In this document: piece by piece, positions 15,758 through 24,023 of the stretch
How positions within the stretch are numbered: the first letter of the stretch is position 1
How the letters are laid out: every line of letters starts with the position of its first letter
Assembly (NCBI GenBank): GCA_016840125.1
Contig: JAEOSY010000032.1
Span: 1-25,715 of the forward strand
Length of the DNA: 25,715 nt
DNA from: Candidatus Helarchaeota archaeon
GTDB taxonomy: Archaea; Asgardarchaeota; Lokiarchaeia; Helarchaeales; HEL-GB-A
Direction: 5' to 3'
Position numbers and translations under genes: made by a program
The notes under the pieces: model-generated
Databases searched by the model: none
Told to the model about the DNA's origin: nothing
The model's input: only the letters and a program-made list of their open reading frames with translations

Positions 15758-15769
15758 TTCCTTAAGGAA
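15758..15769. repeat. 12-bp perfect palindrome
   Basis: TTCCTTAAGGAA lies in the 178-bp gap between the radical SAM stop and the seven-helix gene start. The same gap has a longer inverted repeat (AGCTTCT and AGAAGCT, about 27 bases apart, near 15665-15706). Possible operator or terminator; no function shown. Confidence 0.25.
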
Positions 15770-15798
15770 GATTAAAGCAGGGGAATGCTAGTTAAAGA

Positions 15799-17313
15799 TC
15801 AACTAGTGGAAATGCTTTTCATGATTAATGCGGAGTATTTGTTATAAGCTTTTTGAAATACATCAATTAGAAGTTTCTCATATTCTATACGAAGCCGGTT
15901 ATATTCACTACCATGAATACCATCATAAAAGTTCCAGATCATTTCCCCAATTTTTTCTTTGGTAACACCTGGAAGGGGTTCGATGTGGCAATTGTACCAA
16001 TTTAATGAGTTCGGATCCATCCACCATTCCTCTTCTACAAGAAGCTTAGTTCCCCTCACAAGGAATTCCGAGAGATGCTCAGTAAGATAAGTTTTTGGAT
16101 AGATTTTAAACGGCCAAACGATATACTCATGGTTCGGATAAGTTAAACCGAGTATTTTTGATATTTTCCGCCCCAGCAGCACAGTTTCGTTCATCTCTTC
16201 AAGGGTTTCAGAGGGAGCACCAAAGATAAACGTCAGCACGTAATGTACAACATCTTTGGTTTTTTCTAAGGTGTCTAATAAACGCTCTAATCGAAGATTT
16301 TTATTATAGATTTCCTTCCGAACGCGTTGGGACCCCGATTCAATCCCAACTAGTGTTTGTATGAGACCTAATTCAGAAAAGCGCTTCATTACTTCGGCAT
16401 TCACGCTGTCTACTCTGGATTCACATTCCCACTCGAATCTTTTATCTAATTTCTCAAGTGTTTGGACCCACTCCGCACGCCATGAGGGATTCATTCCGAA
16501 GTTAGCATCCCAAAAAAGGAATCTTGCTGATTCACCCATTGAATCTTCTCCATAGGTATCGTTCAATGCTATCAAATCACGGATGATCGCTTTTACCGGT
16601 CTTAAGCGATAATTACCCTTGAAGATCCAGGGAACCATACAAAAATTGCACGAATACGGACAACCTCTTGAAGTTTCGACGGGGATATTTACGCCCATTC
16701 CTGAAAACTCAAACATATCACTTAGTGTAAAGGTCGTATGGAATTTTAGATTATGTTTGGGGTAGTAACTTCGGATATCAGATAAATTAAACTCCAATAG
16801 TCTTTGTTCTGTTAAGAAGAATGCGCTATATTTAGCCCCAGATCGCCTCCGAAACATGAGATTAGGAATTTGAGCCCATTTCCTTTCGGCTGAGGGTGCA
16901 GCACCAGCGTGTAGTATTTGAGCAAGAGGAAGTTCTCCTTCTCCAATTACAACTATATCCAACCAAGGTGACCGTTTTAAATAGGATTCAGCGATACCTG
17001 AGGCGTGGGCGCCACCAGCTATAATGACAGTATTGGGAAGTTCCTCCTTGATACGCATCATCATGTAAATATTAGGAACAGTTTGCTCTGCAGATAAAGT
17101 GCTCATGCCAACAAACTCGGGTTCTTCGCTGATAATGACGCGAACAGCTTTTTCTGCCTTAAACAAAAGATCCTCAACGAAGCCTATTTGTTCTTCAGGA
17201 ATACCCACTTTATGTATCAGGTATCCCGCAATTGAGCATAGACCTAGGGGAGGAACGCTCTTGGAATGGAAATCAGGCCCACATAGATGAACAAATGTAA
17301 TTTTCTTTCCCAT
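15799..17313 (-). CDS. B12-binding radical SAM enzyme
   Basis: 504 residues. The N-terminal part is a B12-binding domain (PPLGLCSIAGYL, a VGMSTLSAEQ strand, TVIIAGGAHAS and IGEGE). The radical SAM core carries the C-x3-C-x2-C cluster motif at C218, C222 and C225 within SRGCPYSCNFC. The C-terminal region follows with the usual ESGSQRVRKEIYNKN and FIFGAPSET segments. The family (BchE/class B-like) performs radical methylations, cyclisations or rearrangements; the substrate is unknown. ATG 17313 is preceded by a weak purine-rich site. No biosynthetic partner is adjacent, so the context does not narrow the role. Confidence 0.93.
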   Translation of the reverse strand: MGKKITFVHLCGPDFHSKSVPPLGLCSIAGYLIHKVGIPEEQIGFVEDLLFKAEKAVRVIISEEPEFVGMSTLSAEQTVPNIYMMMRIKEELPNTVIIAGGAHASGIAESYLKRSPWLDIVVIGEGELPLAQILHAGAAPSAERKWAQIPNLMFRRRSGAKYSAFFLTEQRLLEFNLSDIRSYYPKHNLKFHTTFTLSDMFEFSGMGVNIPVETSRGCPYSCNFCMVPWIFKGNYRLRPVKAIIRDLIALNDTYGEDSMGESARFLFWDANFGMNPSWRAEWVQTLEKLDKRFEWECESRVDSVNAEVMKRFSELGLIQTLVGIESGSQRVRKEIYNKNLRLERLLDTLEKTKDVVHYVLTFIFGAPSETLEEMNETVLLGRKISKILGLTYPNHEYIVWPFKIYPKTYLTEHLSEFLVRGTKLLVEEEWWMDPNSLNWYNCHIEPLPGVTKEKIGEMIWNFYDGIHGSEYNRLRIEYEKLLIDVFQKAYNKYSALIMKSISTS

Positions 17314-17381
17314 TCCAACTCAAACCTTCAGGGTGTTCTTATCCATGAAAAAAGATGGTAGTAAACTCGACGATTTGTAAG

Positions 17382-17389
17382 AAAAAAAA
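17382..17389 (-). terminator. T-tract terminator of the PPC-like protein gene
   Basis: Eight A residues on the plus strand, T8 on the transcribed strand, begin 7 bases after the stop codon, consistent with archaeal termination. Confidence 0.5.
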
Positions 17390-17395
17390 GGGATT

Positions 17396-17917
17396 TTAGG
17401 AATTTATTTGAATCCGATTTCTAAAGATCAGCAGAATAAGTCCTATTGAAGCAATCAAACCCAGTAGGGTGGTGAGCATTTCAAATCCAGGGATGCCAGG
17501 GTTTGCGCCTTCGATTATGATAACCAGTGCTATGTCCCCGGCGCCTGAGAACCTGTTGAATCTAAGATAATGAGTGCCGGAAGTAACAATAGTATTGCTT
17601 AACGAGATGGGACTAGTCCCACCTATATCGGAGCTAAATGAAACTTGACTTGGGTTATACAAAAAGAGTTCAACACTGAAAATCCCATCATTAAAACTGA
17701 CGAATACATCTAAAGTGGTCCCAGCGGTGCACTCGACCTTAAAATAGGCCTCATCATCCGCAGCAAGGATTGTTTTGTTGTGAGTTCCATTGGAGAGGGC
17801 CTCGGCAGTATTAAAATCACTCCCGTACCCAACTGCGGGGGGTAGAAGGACAAGGAACGCCATTAGCAGACAACAAGCGGATGTTAAAATGAGTTTTTTC
17901 TTCACTTCCTTCTTCAT
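17396..17917 (-). CDS. Secreted PPC-like domain protein with PGF-type C-terminus
   Basis: 173 residues from ATG 17917; the frame reaches 17950, but the internal Met gives a proper signal peptide (KKEVKKKLIL, then a hydrophobic core). The mature part is about 110 residues. ALSNGTHN and ADDEAYFKVECTAGTTLDV followed by HYLRFNRFSG match the pre-peptidase C-terminal (PPC) beta-sandwich, found in secreted enzymes as an accessory domain. The end is NPGIPGF, a hydrophobic helix and FRNR, like a PGF-CTERM anchor. No catalytic domain is present, so it would be a small cell-surface protein. It is divergent from an MFS gene. Confidence 0.8.
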   Translation of the reverse strand: MKKEVKKKLILTSACCLLMAFLVLLPPAVGYGSDFNTAEALSNGTHNKTILAADDEAYFKVECTAGTTLDVFVSFNDGIFSVELFLYNPSQVSFSSDIGGTSPISLSNTIVTSGTHYLRFNRFSGAGDIALVIIIEGANPGIPGFEMLTTLLGLIASIGLILLIFRNRIQINS

Positions 17918-17976
17918 GCGTTCTTCACACCTAAATATTTTGAATTTCACTTGAGATGTTGTTGTGTTCGTACTTG

Positions 17977-17984
17977 TATAAAAG
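17977..17984. promoter_or_regulatory. Candidate TATA element in divergent gap
   Basis: TATAAAAG stands out in the 160-bp gap between the PPC-like gene (minus) and the MFS gene (plus). On the minus strand the overlapping TTTTATAC is about 60 bp from the start at 17917; on the plus strand it is about 95 bp from 18078. Which gene it serves is unclear. Confidence 0.25.
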
Positions 17985-18077
17985 CCTTCCTTGGGACGGA
18001 ATGTATTAATCGCTTCGAGAGCTAGTGGAGCTATTATTGTAAATTATTTGAAATGTTAAAACACACAATATTTGAAG

Positions 18078-19442
18078 ATGGATTCACACATGGAACGCCC
18101 GAAATTTACCTTATGGCTGTTGCTCCTTGGATTTTTTTTCATTGATTTTACACGCAGCATGCTCCTCCCCAATATTGTGACGATTTCCCATCTTTACTTT
18201 GGTAGCTTTCAAGCAATTGAAATAGGTTTACTTGTCACTGCTCAAATGGGCGCGAGCGCAGTGGCTTGTTTGGTTTTTGGGATTTTAGCAGATAAAAAGG
18301 CTCGTAAAAATATGGTAGTCATCGCTCTCACCTTCTGGTTGAGCGGTCTATCATTAATTATCCTTGCATTTATCACAAACTATTATATATTGCTGGTTGG
18401 GCAATTATTACTTGGATTCGGTTCGGGTGGCTTTATCCCTGTAGTCCAGGCAATTATTAGAGATGCAACACCTGCAGAAAAACAGGGCAGAGTTTATGGA
18501 TGGTCGTCTATCTTATGGAGTCTCGGATTTTCAGGAATCGTCGTGGGCAGTATGTTTTCACCGAACTGGCAGCTGCCTTTTATTATCGCCATAATCCCAT
18601 TAGCTGCACTCACGATCTTGTACTTGATGCTAGGAACATCATTTAAAATAGGTCGACATGAGGAAGAATTGAAAGAAGTTTTCGCTAAAGATAAAATATA
18701 TAACTATCGGGTAAATTGGGAGTCCTTTAAAGGGATACTGAGAAATAAGACGAATATTCTCGTTTTTATTGAGGGTATCTCCTCCGTTTTTGGTGTTTCA
18801 ATGATAATTCTTTATTTCTTTCCATTTCTGGAAGAAGGTCCAGCTAATATTTCACCGTTTATTGTAGGTTTACTAATGCTATTAATTATCTTTCCCATAG
18901 ATTTCGTAGGAATCTTACTTTGGGGGAAGGTTGGAGACAAGTTGGTAGTAAAATATCCAAGAATAAGGATTTTGTTAATTGCACTGTGCTTTACTATTTC
19001 AGTTCCTTTATTTATAATAACATTTAATGTACAGGGATCTCCCGCAGCCGAAACAACCACCCTCTTTGCAGCATTCACCAATCCAGGAATATTAGCTTTT
19101 GTACTCCTCTTTGCAATAGGGGAATTTTTCTTGGTCATCTACTCACCGAATCAGCCCCCAATAATTAATGCGATTAATTTACCCGAAACGCAAGGCTCTG
19201 TATTTGCATTAAACCGGTTTGTGGAAGAGCTGGGAGGATCTCTCGGTCCCCTTGTTATAGGTCTCATTTTTGAAGCCACTGCCCAAGATTATTCGCTCGC
19301 CATGACCTTAGGAATGATGTTCATGATTCCCGGTACAATTTGCTGGTGGATTATTATGAAGACTTATCTGGGGGATCGCGCCTCGGTCCAAAAGACTCTT
19401 GGTGAACGAGCGAGACACGTGAATAATACAGATCAACGGTAA
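18078..19442 (+). CDS. MFS transporter
   Basis: 454 residues with 12 predicted membrane segments. MFS motif A is clear in the loop between segments 2 and 3 (GILADKKARKNMV). The N-terminal half also has LGFGSGGFIPVVQAI followed by EKQGRVYGW. The C-terminal half holds FALNRFVEELGGSLGP. The substrate is unknown; it lacks a sugar-enzyme neighbour and is only distantly like the MFS at 10789-12159. The start is taken as ATG 18078; a TTG two codons earlier and an ATG four codons later are alternatives, with no clear ribosome-binding site. The last 10 bp overlap the convergent GNAT gene. Confidence 0.9.
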   Translation: MDSHMERPKFTLWLLLLGFFFIDFTRSMLLPNIVTISHLYFGSFQAIEIGLLVTAQMGASAVACLVFGILADKKARKNMVVIALTFWLSGLSLIILAFITNYYILLVGQLLLGFGSGGFIPVVQAIIRDATPAEKQGRVYGWSSILWSLGFSGIVVGSMFSPNWQLPFIIAIIPLAALTILYLMLGTSFKIGRHEEELKEVFAKDKIYNYRVNWESFKGILRNKTNILVFIEGISSVFGVSMIILYFFPFLEEGPANISPFIVGLLMLLIIFPIDFVGILLWGKVGDKLVVKYPRIRILLIALCFTISVPLFIITFNVQGSPAAETTTLFAAFTNPGILAFVLLFAIGEFFLVIYSPNQPPIINAINLPETQGSVFALNRFVEELGGSLGPLVIGLIFEATAQDYSLAMTLGMMFMIPGTICWWIIMKTYLGDRASVQKTLGERARHVNNTDQR

Positions 19443-20566
19443 TACTCAAGGAAAAATTCTTTGAACTTCGTATACTGATTGATAATTTCCCCCTTTTCGG
19501 AAAGCGGCTTCATAAATAAAAAATAGGTATTGCGGTCGTCCAGAAATCTTAACTTTTTAATCACTTTCTTTTCGTGCTGAAGAGTCGTAATTTGGGTGCA
19601 GCTCACCTCTGGAATCTCATTTCTTATTTTCCGGAGGATATATCCAATAAACCGCTTTTTTTCGTCTAATACCATGTCTTCATGAAAGGCGAGCGACGTT
19701 AACAGGGCGGCATAGATTTCTTCGAACTCCCCATTCTTATTTAAAAAGATAATTTTTTCAACTCGACAACATACATTGGAGTACAACTCCCCCTCTCGCT
19801 CCATTACGAACCACTGATGACCCCATGGAGGGGGATATTTCGCCTTTAATAAATCAAAATATTTGAGGGTGTGTCGGAATCCTTCAAGGGTATAGATAGT
19901 TGCGATGGGTACTCGTAATAAATAAGAGTTTATCAAGTCTAATGCCGCCTCAAGGTCTTCGGATGTTCCAAGCCTTATATTTCCGGGAGGTTCAACATCC
20001 GGAATATGAGAAAACAGCCACGAAATTTTTGTTGTAAGGGTTCCATACTGCGCGCTTACAGCTTTTAGTCCTTGTTCCTCCATTAATTTGAGATAGTGCT
20101 TAGTTTTCCCAAATTTAATAAAACCAAAATGATCGCGTAGGATTTTATCGCCGTACCTTCCTTTCTGTGGGAAAGCTATAATCAAATCGAAATTTCGTTC
20201 CTCTGCATGAGTGATTAGTTGATTTAACAGTTTTTTTGCTATACCCTGTCTTCTGTATGCGGGTTTAACAGTTAGGAGTCCCAGATTAAGCATTTCAAGC
20301 TGCTGATTCTCAATCCCTACCAGGTCGCGATGCCCAAACAGAGTGCCAATTAATTTCGTCCCCTCAAATGCTCCAAAAGCAAATTCTTTTGAGATTCCTT
20401 TATCGACATTGGTGTCAAAATAAAATTTTGTATAAATTTCATCCCATACTAACGTCCCCTCTTCGCCATACTCTTGGAAATAAATATCCTTCAGGTGCTG
20501 TGCCACTTCCTTATATGGATATGGGGATTCTAACCTCTTTATCTGGATTACCATTTCAACCAACAC
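19433..20566 (-). CDS. GNAT-family N-acetyltransferase
   Basis: 377 residues. The N-terminal 160 form a GNAT domain; motif A is LLTVKPAYRRQGIAKKLLNQL in part, with the acetyl-CoA pyrophosphate loop RRQGIA. The C-terminal half (from about NIRLGTSEDLEAA) looks like a second, degenerate GNAT-like fold without a clear acetyl-CoA loop, as in two-domain family members. It would acetylate an amine; the substrate is unknown. The GTG at 20566 shares its G with the TAG stop of the acyltransferase gene, showing tight coupling. An ATG at 20554, four codons later, is an alternative start. Confidence 0.88.
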   Translation of the reverse strand: MLVEMVIQIKRLESPYPYKEVAQHLKDIYFQEYGEEGTLVWDEIYTKFYFDTNVDKGISKEFAFGAFEGTKLIGTLFGHRDLVGIENQQLEMLNLGLLTVKPAYRRQGIAKKLLNQLITHAEERNFDLIIAFPQKGRYGDKILRDHFGFIKFGKTKHYLKLMEEQGLKAVSAQYGTLTTKISWLFSHIPDVEPPGNIRLGTSEDLEAALDLINSYLLRVPIATIYTLEGFRHTLKYFDLLKAKYPPPWGHQWFVMEREGELYSNVCCRVEKIIFLNKNGEFEEIYAALLTSLAFHEDMVLDEKKRFIGYILRKIRNEIPEVSCTQITTLQHEKKVIKKLRFLDDRNTYFLFMKPLSEKGEIINQYTKFKEFFLEYYR

Positions 20567-21309
20567 TAAGGTTTTTTCATCGGCACATTAACTTTAGCGA
20601 GCTGCACTTTTGTATATTTACTTCGCAGTTTGGCCACTTTCGGACGGATGATATGATTAGCAATCCACCATTCTTCTTCTTTTGTGAGATTCATATCATA
20701 GTATTTATCAAGTTCAAACGACTTTCCAAATTCGATCGTAATCTTAAATGGTAGGGGGACTAATGAAAATAGAATTGGGTCTGGAGGACCGTGTTCCTGT
20801 GGAAAATCTTTTAGGATCGGGATAGCTCTATGAAAGCCGACAGTTGCCACGGGAACAATGGGGACCTTATACTTAAGGCCGATCCGGACGACTCCGGGGA
20901 AGAATTTCTGAATGACATGGCGTTTTGTAAATAATCCCGACCTCCCTTCTGGAAACATGCAGACTAGACTCGGATACTGACTTCCTTTCTTATGTAAATA
21001 GGGATTAATGTACTGCCACCGAAGCCCGCCGCGTAGCCATAGCGGAATACCTCCCGCAACCCAGTAACGTCCCCATATACCATTAATATAGTGGTACTTA
21101 TCCATCACCAAGACGTGGATTTCGCGATTCGGATGGCAACAGTGGCTGATTGCCACGATATCAAGATCATATCCGCCAGAATGGTTAGGCGCGATGATTG
21201 CCGCACCCTTCGGGATATTCTCTAACCCACGCACTTTCATTCTGTGATAGAATTTAAGATAATACCGAAACAAGAATTTCCTTATTTTAACAAATGTTTG
21301 GTATTTCAT
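20566..21309 (-). CDS. PlsC-like 1-acylglycerol-phosphate acyltransferase family protein
   Basis: 247 residues. The lysophospholipid acyltransferase motifs are present: H-x4-D as H43-D48 in NHSGGYD, and FPEGRSG at 119-125. Between them lies GGIPLWLRGG, where the family has its substrate-binding motif, and then VPIVPVATVG. The N-terminus is basic and amphipathic rather than a clear membrane helix, suggesting peripheral attachment. In bacteria and eukaryotes the family esterifies glycerol-phosphate lipids with fatty acyl groups. In an archaeon with ether lipids that role is unusual, so the acceptor may differ. It is coupled to the GNAT gene by a one-base overlap, and divergent from the FkbM gene. 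Confidence 0.9.
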   Translation of the reverse strand: MKYQTFVKIRKFLFRYYLKFYHRMKVRGLENIPKGAAIIAPNHSGGYDLDIVAISHCCHPNREIHVLVMDKYHYINGIWGRYWVAGGIPLWLRGGLRWQYINPYLHKKGSQYPSLVCMFPEGRSGLFTKRHVIQKFFPGVVRIGLKYKVPIVPVATVGFHRAIPILKDFPQEHGPPDPILFSLVPLPFKITIEFGKSFELDKYYDMNLTKEEEWWIANHIIRPKVAKLRSKYTKVQLAKVNVPMKKP

Positions 21310-21412
21310 AGGTACTCAATCACCCATTTTAAAGAACAAGGAAATAGCTTATTTAAGTATTAAATATAATTAAAAATTAATTACTTTATTCTACAATTGG
21401 TGAGTTAATCTA

Positions 21413-22189
21413 GTGTTGCAGACTATTAGGACGATTATTCGCGAGAGATTTGGTTGGCTTCAAAGTTGGATAAACGCTGTTAAACTCTCAGCCTATGAAT
21501 CTCTAAAGCGCCAAAAAAGTCCTGTTATAATTATCCCCAGAAAGGATTATTGGATAGTTAGGGGGAAAGGGCAATCTGTTTTTTACCCCTTAGATGCCTC
21601 AGGATATCCTAGGATACACCAGTTGGACGTTTATAGTTATAGAGGTTTTGTGGAAGTTGAAAGAGGGGACATAGTCTGTGATATTGGAGCAAATATTGGA
21701 GAATTTGCGCTCTTGATTTCAAATTTAGCAAGTAAAATCATTTGCTTTGAGCCTGATCCACAAAACATTCGTTTTTTTAAGAGAAATACCGAGCACTTGA
21801 AAAATTTAACTCTCATTAAAAATCCGTTATGGAATGAGAATACCATAGTTGAATTTATTCTCGGAGATCAGACTGATGATTCCAGTATCATTAATATAGA
21901 TTCAGAAAGAGAAAGAGGGCGACTACGTCTCCAAGCGAATCGGTTAGATTCATTATTTTCAAAATTCAATATTGAAAAGATTGATTTTTTAAAGCTTGAT
22001 GCGGAGGGCGCCGAACCAGAAGTTCTGGAAGGAGCTGAAGGAATTTTTAGTAAGATTATGAAGATTGTTGTGGATTGTAGTCCAGAACGGGACGGACAGT
22101 CTACTGTAGATGCTGTTCAAAAAATATTGAACCGAGCTGGTTTCAAGATTATCTTACGTAATAATAGGGTGTATGGAAGGAAAAGTTAG
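21413..22189 (+). CDS. FkbM-family methyltransferase
   Basis: 258 residues. An N-terminal segment of about 80 precedes a SAM-dependent methyltransferase core. It has motif I VCDIGANIGEFAL, the acidic residue in ICFEPDPQNI, and IDFLKLDAEGAEPEVLEGA, the FkbM hallmark. These enzymes O-methylate sugars or polyketides and are often in surface-glycan loci. The start is GTG 21413 with GGTGA 8 bases upstream. An AT-rich stretch (about 21350-21385) is the likely promoter. The next gene, a fucosyltransferase-like protein, starts 35 bp later on the same strand, so a joint role in glycan assembly is inferred. Confidence 0.92.
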   Translation: MLQTIRTIIRERFGWLQSWINAVKLSAYESLKRQKSPVIIIPRKDYWIVRGKGQSVFYPLDASGYPRIHQLDVYSYRGFVEVERGDIVCDIGANIGEFALLISNLASKIICFEPDPQNIRFFKRNTEHLKNLTLIKNPLWNENTIVEFILGDQTDDSSIINIDSERERGRLRLQANRLDSLFSKFNIEKIDFLKLDAEGAEPEVLEGAEGIFSKIMKIVVDCSPERDGQSTVDAVQKILNRAGFKIILRNNRVYGRKS

Positions 22190-22224
22190 GAATACGATAT
22201 AATTAAGGACAGGGAGAATAAAAA

Positions 22225-23163
22225 ATGATTACCGCGACTCATATCGGTGGACTTGGTAATAGATTACGGTGTTTAATGGCATCTATGGTTTTAGATCCTG
22301 ACTATCGAATTTTGTGGCCTGAAAAAATGTTTGGAAAAGGGATGAGTTGTAGCTTTAATGATCTTTGGAACAATGATATTGCAGTTGAGACCCCTATTGG
22401 GAGAGTATATGACAGTTGGTGGCTTCTACAATTACCCGGGGACATCCCTAATCGTCCTGTTATAAGTGCTTTGAATTTTATATCCTATTTAGGACCTGAT
22501 GGCAAAAAACATAATCGATTCGATTCTGGAATCAGAAAAAAAATTGTTCCAAAAGAAATCATAGCTGCATATGTAAAAGCCGTACAATCCCTCGAACCTA
22601 TCGATTATATCCAAGGGGAAATTAAGAAATTTACACAAAAATTTGCGGATAATACTATCTCTGTTGGTATGAGGACTTTTTCTGAATTTGATGAGGGGGG
22701 CGCCAGACGCCCGGAGGACGATAACTTAAATCGAAATCGGGAGTTTAAAAAACAAGGTGGTTTGGATCTATATTGGGAACAGATGGATAAGTTCAAAAAT
22801 AGTATCTTTTTCGTCAGTGCTGATAATGACATAGCAATAGAGAAAGCTGTAGAACGGTATGGGGCGAAAATAATTTATAGAAAACGAAGGACGAGTTTTA
22901 AAGATAGATTAAAAAAAGTAGCCTTACAGGATCAAGTTATCGATTTATATTTATTAAGTAAAAATAAAATTATCATCCAAGATCCCCTCTCTTCATTTAC
23001 GGATACAGCCTGGTGGTTAGGAGGTGGTGAGGGGCGTCTATTAAGTGTTAATTTACATCATAGAACCCATTCTATGCTACGAGCACACATCAATTATTAT
23101 TATAGAAGAAGACTTTGGAAGAAAATTAAGGGGTATTTACCTCACAAATTAAAGTTTTTTTAA
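22225..23163 (+). CDS. Fucosyltransferase-like glycosyltransferase
   Basis: 312 residues. The N-terminal GGLGNRLRCLMAS is the motif of the fucosyltransferase superfamily (NodZ, GT11, GT23 and protein O-fucosyltransferases). SVGMRTFSEF sits where these enzymes have their GDP-binding I-x-V-R/H segment. FFVSADNDIAIEKA and PLSSFTDTAWWLGGG match the later nucleotide-sugar site. The family transfers fucose from GDP-fucose; here the exact sugar is not certain. The C-terminus is strongly basic (YYYRRRLWKKIKG), perhaps for membrane contact. ATG 22225 has AGGGAGA about 8 bases upstream. It is co-transcribed with the FkbM methyltransferase. A GH29 fucosidase elsewhere in the window makes fucose handling plausible. 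Confidence 0.72.
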   Translation: MITATHIGGLGNRLRCLMASMVLDPDYRILWPEKMFGKGMSCSFNDLWNNDIAVETPIGRVYDSWWLLQLPGDIPNRPVISALNFISYLGPDGKKHNRFDSGIRKKIVPKEIIAAYVKAVQSLEPIDYIQGEIKKFTQKFADNTISVGMRTFSEFDEGGARRPEDDNLNRNREFKKQGGLDLYWEQMDKFKNSIFFVSADNDIAIEKAVERYGAKIIYRKRRTSFKDRLKKVALQDQVIDLYLLSKNKIIIQDPLSSFTDTAWWLGGGEGRLLSVNLHHRTHSMLRAHINYYYRRRLWKKIKGYLPHKLKFF

Positions 23164-23210
23164 ATAGATGAATGTAATTAAGTCTTAGGTTCGCAGACGA
23201 CTATTAAGGG

Positions 23211-24020
23211 TTACTTAACTTTGATTCCGCGCCCCCGCAAATAATCTTTCACTTCTTTTACCGAATATTGGTCATAATGAAAAATACTGGCAGCAAGTGC
23301 GGCAGCGGCTTTCCCTTCAGTGAGTGCTTCGAGCATGTGGTAGGGGTGACCGCAGCCTCCTGAAGCAATGACCGGGATTTTCGCATTTTCAGCGATAGCT
23401 CGCGTCAGCGGGATATCAAACCCATCTTTGGTGCCATCCGCATCTTTACTTGTGAAAAGGATTTCACTCACACCCATCTCAGCCATTTGGATACTCCAAT
23501 CGACTAAATCAATGCCCGTTTCTTTGGTTCCCCCATAGATTACGACGTTGCCCCAGAATTTGCCATCTGCAGTTTCGATAATGTATTTACCCGCTTCCTC
23601 TTTCTCAATGGGACTCCGTAGGGCGTCGATCGCAATGACGATCTTTTCACCACCGAATTTTTTCACCGCCTCCTTCACAAAGGTAGGATCTTTCACGGCC
23701 GCGGTATTAATGCTAATTTTATCCGCACCAGCTGAGAGGAGGGTTTCAATATTTTTGAGACTTTTTATACCTCCTCCGACCGCGAAAGGTGCTGTGGAGA
23801 GCCGCTTTTTTGTTTGTTTGACAACATCTAAAAAGGTATCACGACCCTCAAGGGAGGCAGAAATATCTAGGAGAACAATAAGATCGGCGCCATCTTTTTC
23901 ATATTTGGCAGCATAATCGGCAGGATCTCCAACTTCCCGAATGTTTACAAACTTAATTCCTTTTACGAGCTTTCCATCTTTGGTGTCCAAACAGGGGACG
24001 ATTTTTTTATAATCTGACAT
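23211..24020 (-). CDS. hisF: Imidazole glycerol phosphate synthase cyclase subunit HisF
   Basis: 269 residues, a (beta/alpha)8 barrel of normal length. It uses ammonia from HisH to turn PRFAR into IGP and AICAR in histidine synthesis. Catalytic aspartates are in place: D12 in PCLD and D132 in IAIDAL. Phosphate-site motifs AVGGGI and ASGGCG are present, and FTSKDADGTKDGFD is the usual loop. ATG 24020 follows the LLM gene stop by 3 bp, with GGAAG about 8 bases before it. No other his gene is in the window, so hisF stands apart from hisH and the rest of the pathway. Confidence 0.95.
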   Translation of the reverse strand: MSDYKKIVPCLDTKDGKLVKGIKFVNIREVGDPADYAAKYEKDGADLIVLLDISASLEGRDTFLDVVKQTKKRLSTAPFAVGGGIKSLKNIETLLSAGADKISINTAAVKDPTFVKEAVKKFGGEKIVIAIDALRSPIEKEEAGKYIIETADGKFWGNVVIYGGTKETGIDLVDWSIQMAEMGVSEILFTSKDADGTKDGFDIPLTRAIAENAKIPVIASGGCGHPYHMLEALTEGKAAAALAASIFHYDQYSVKEVKDYLRGRGIKVK

Positions 24021-24023
24021 TAT

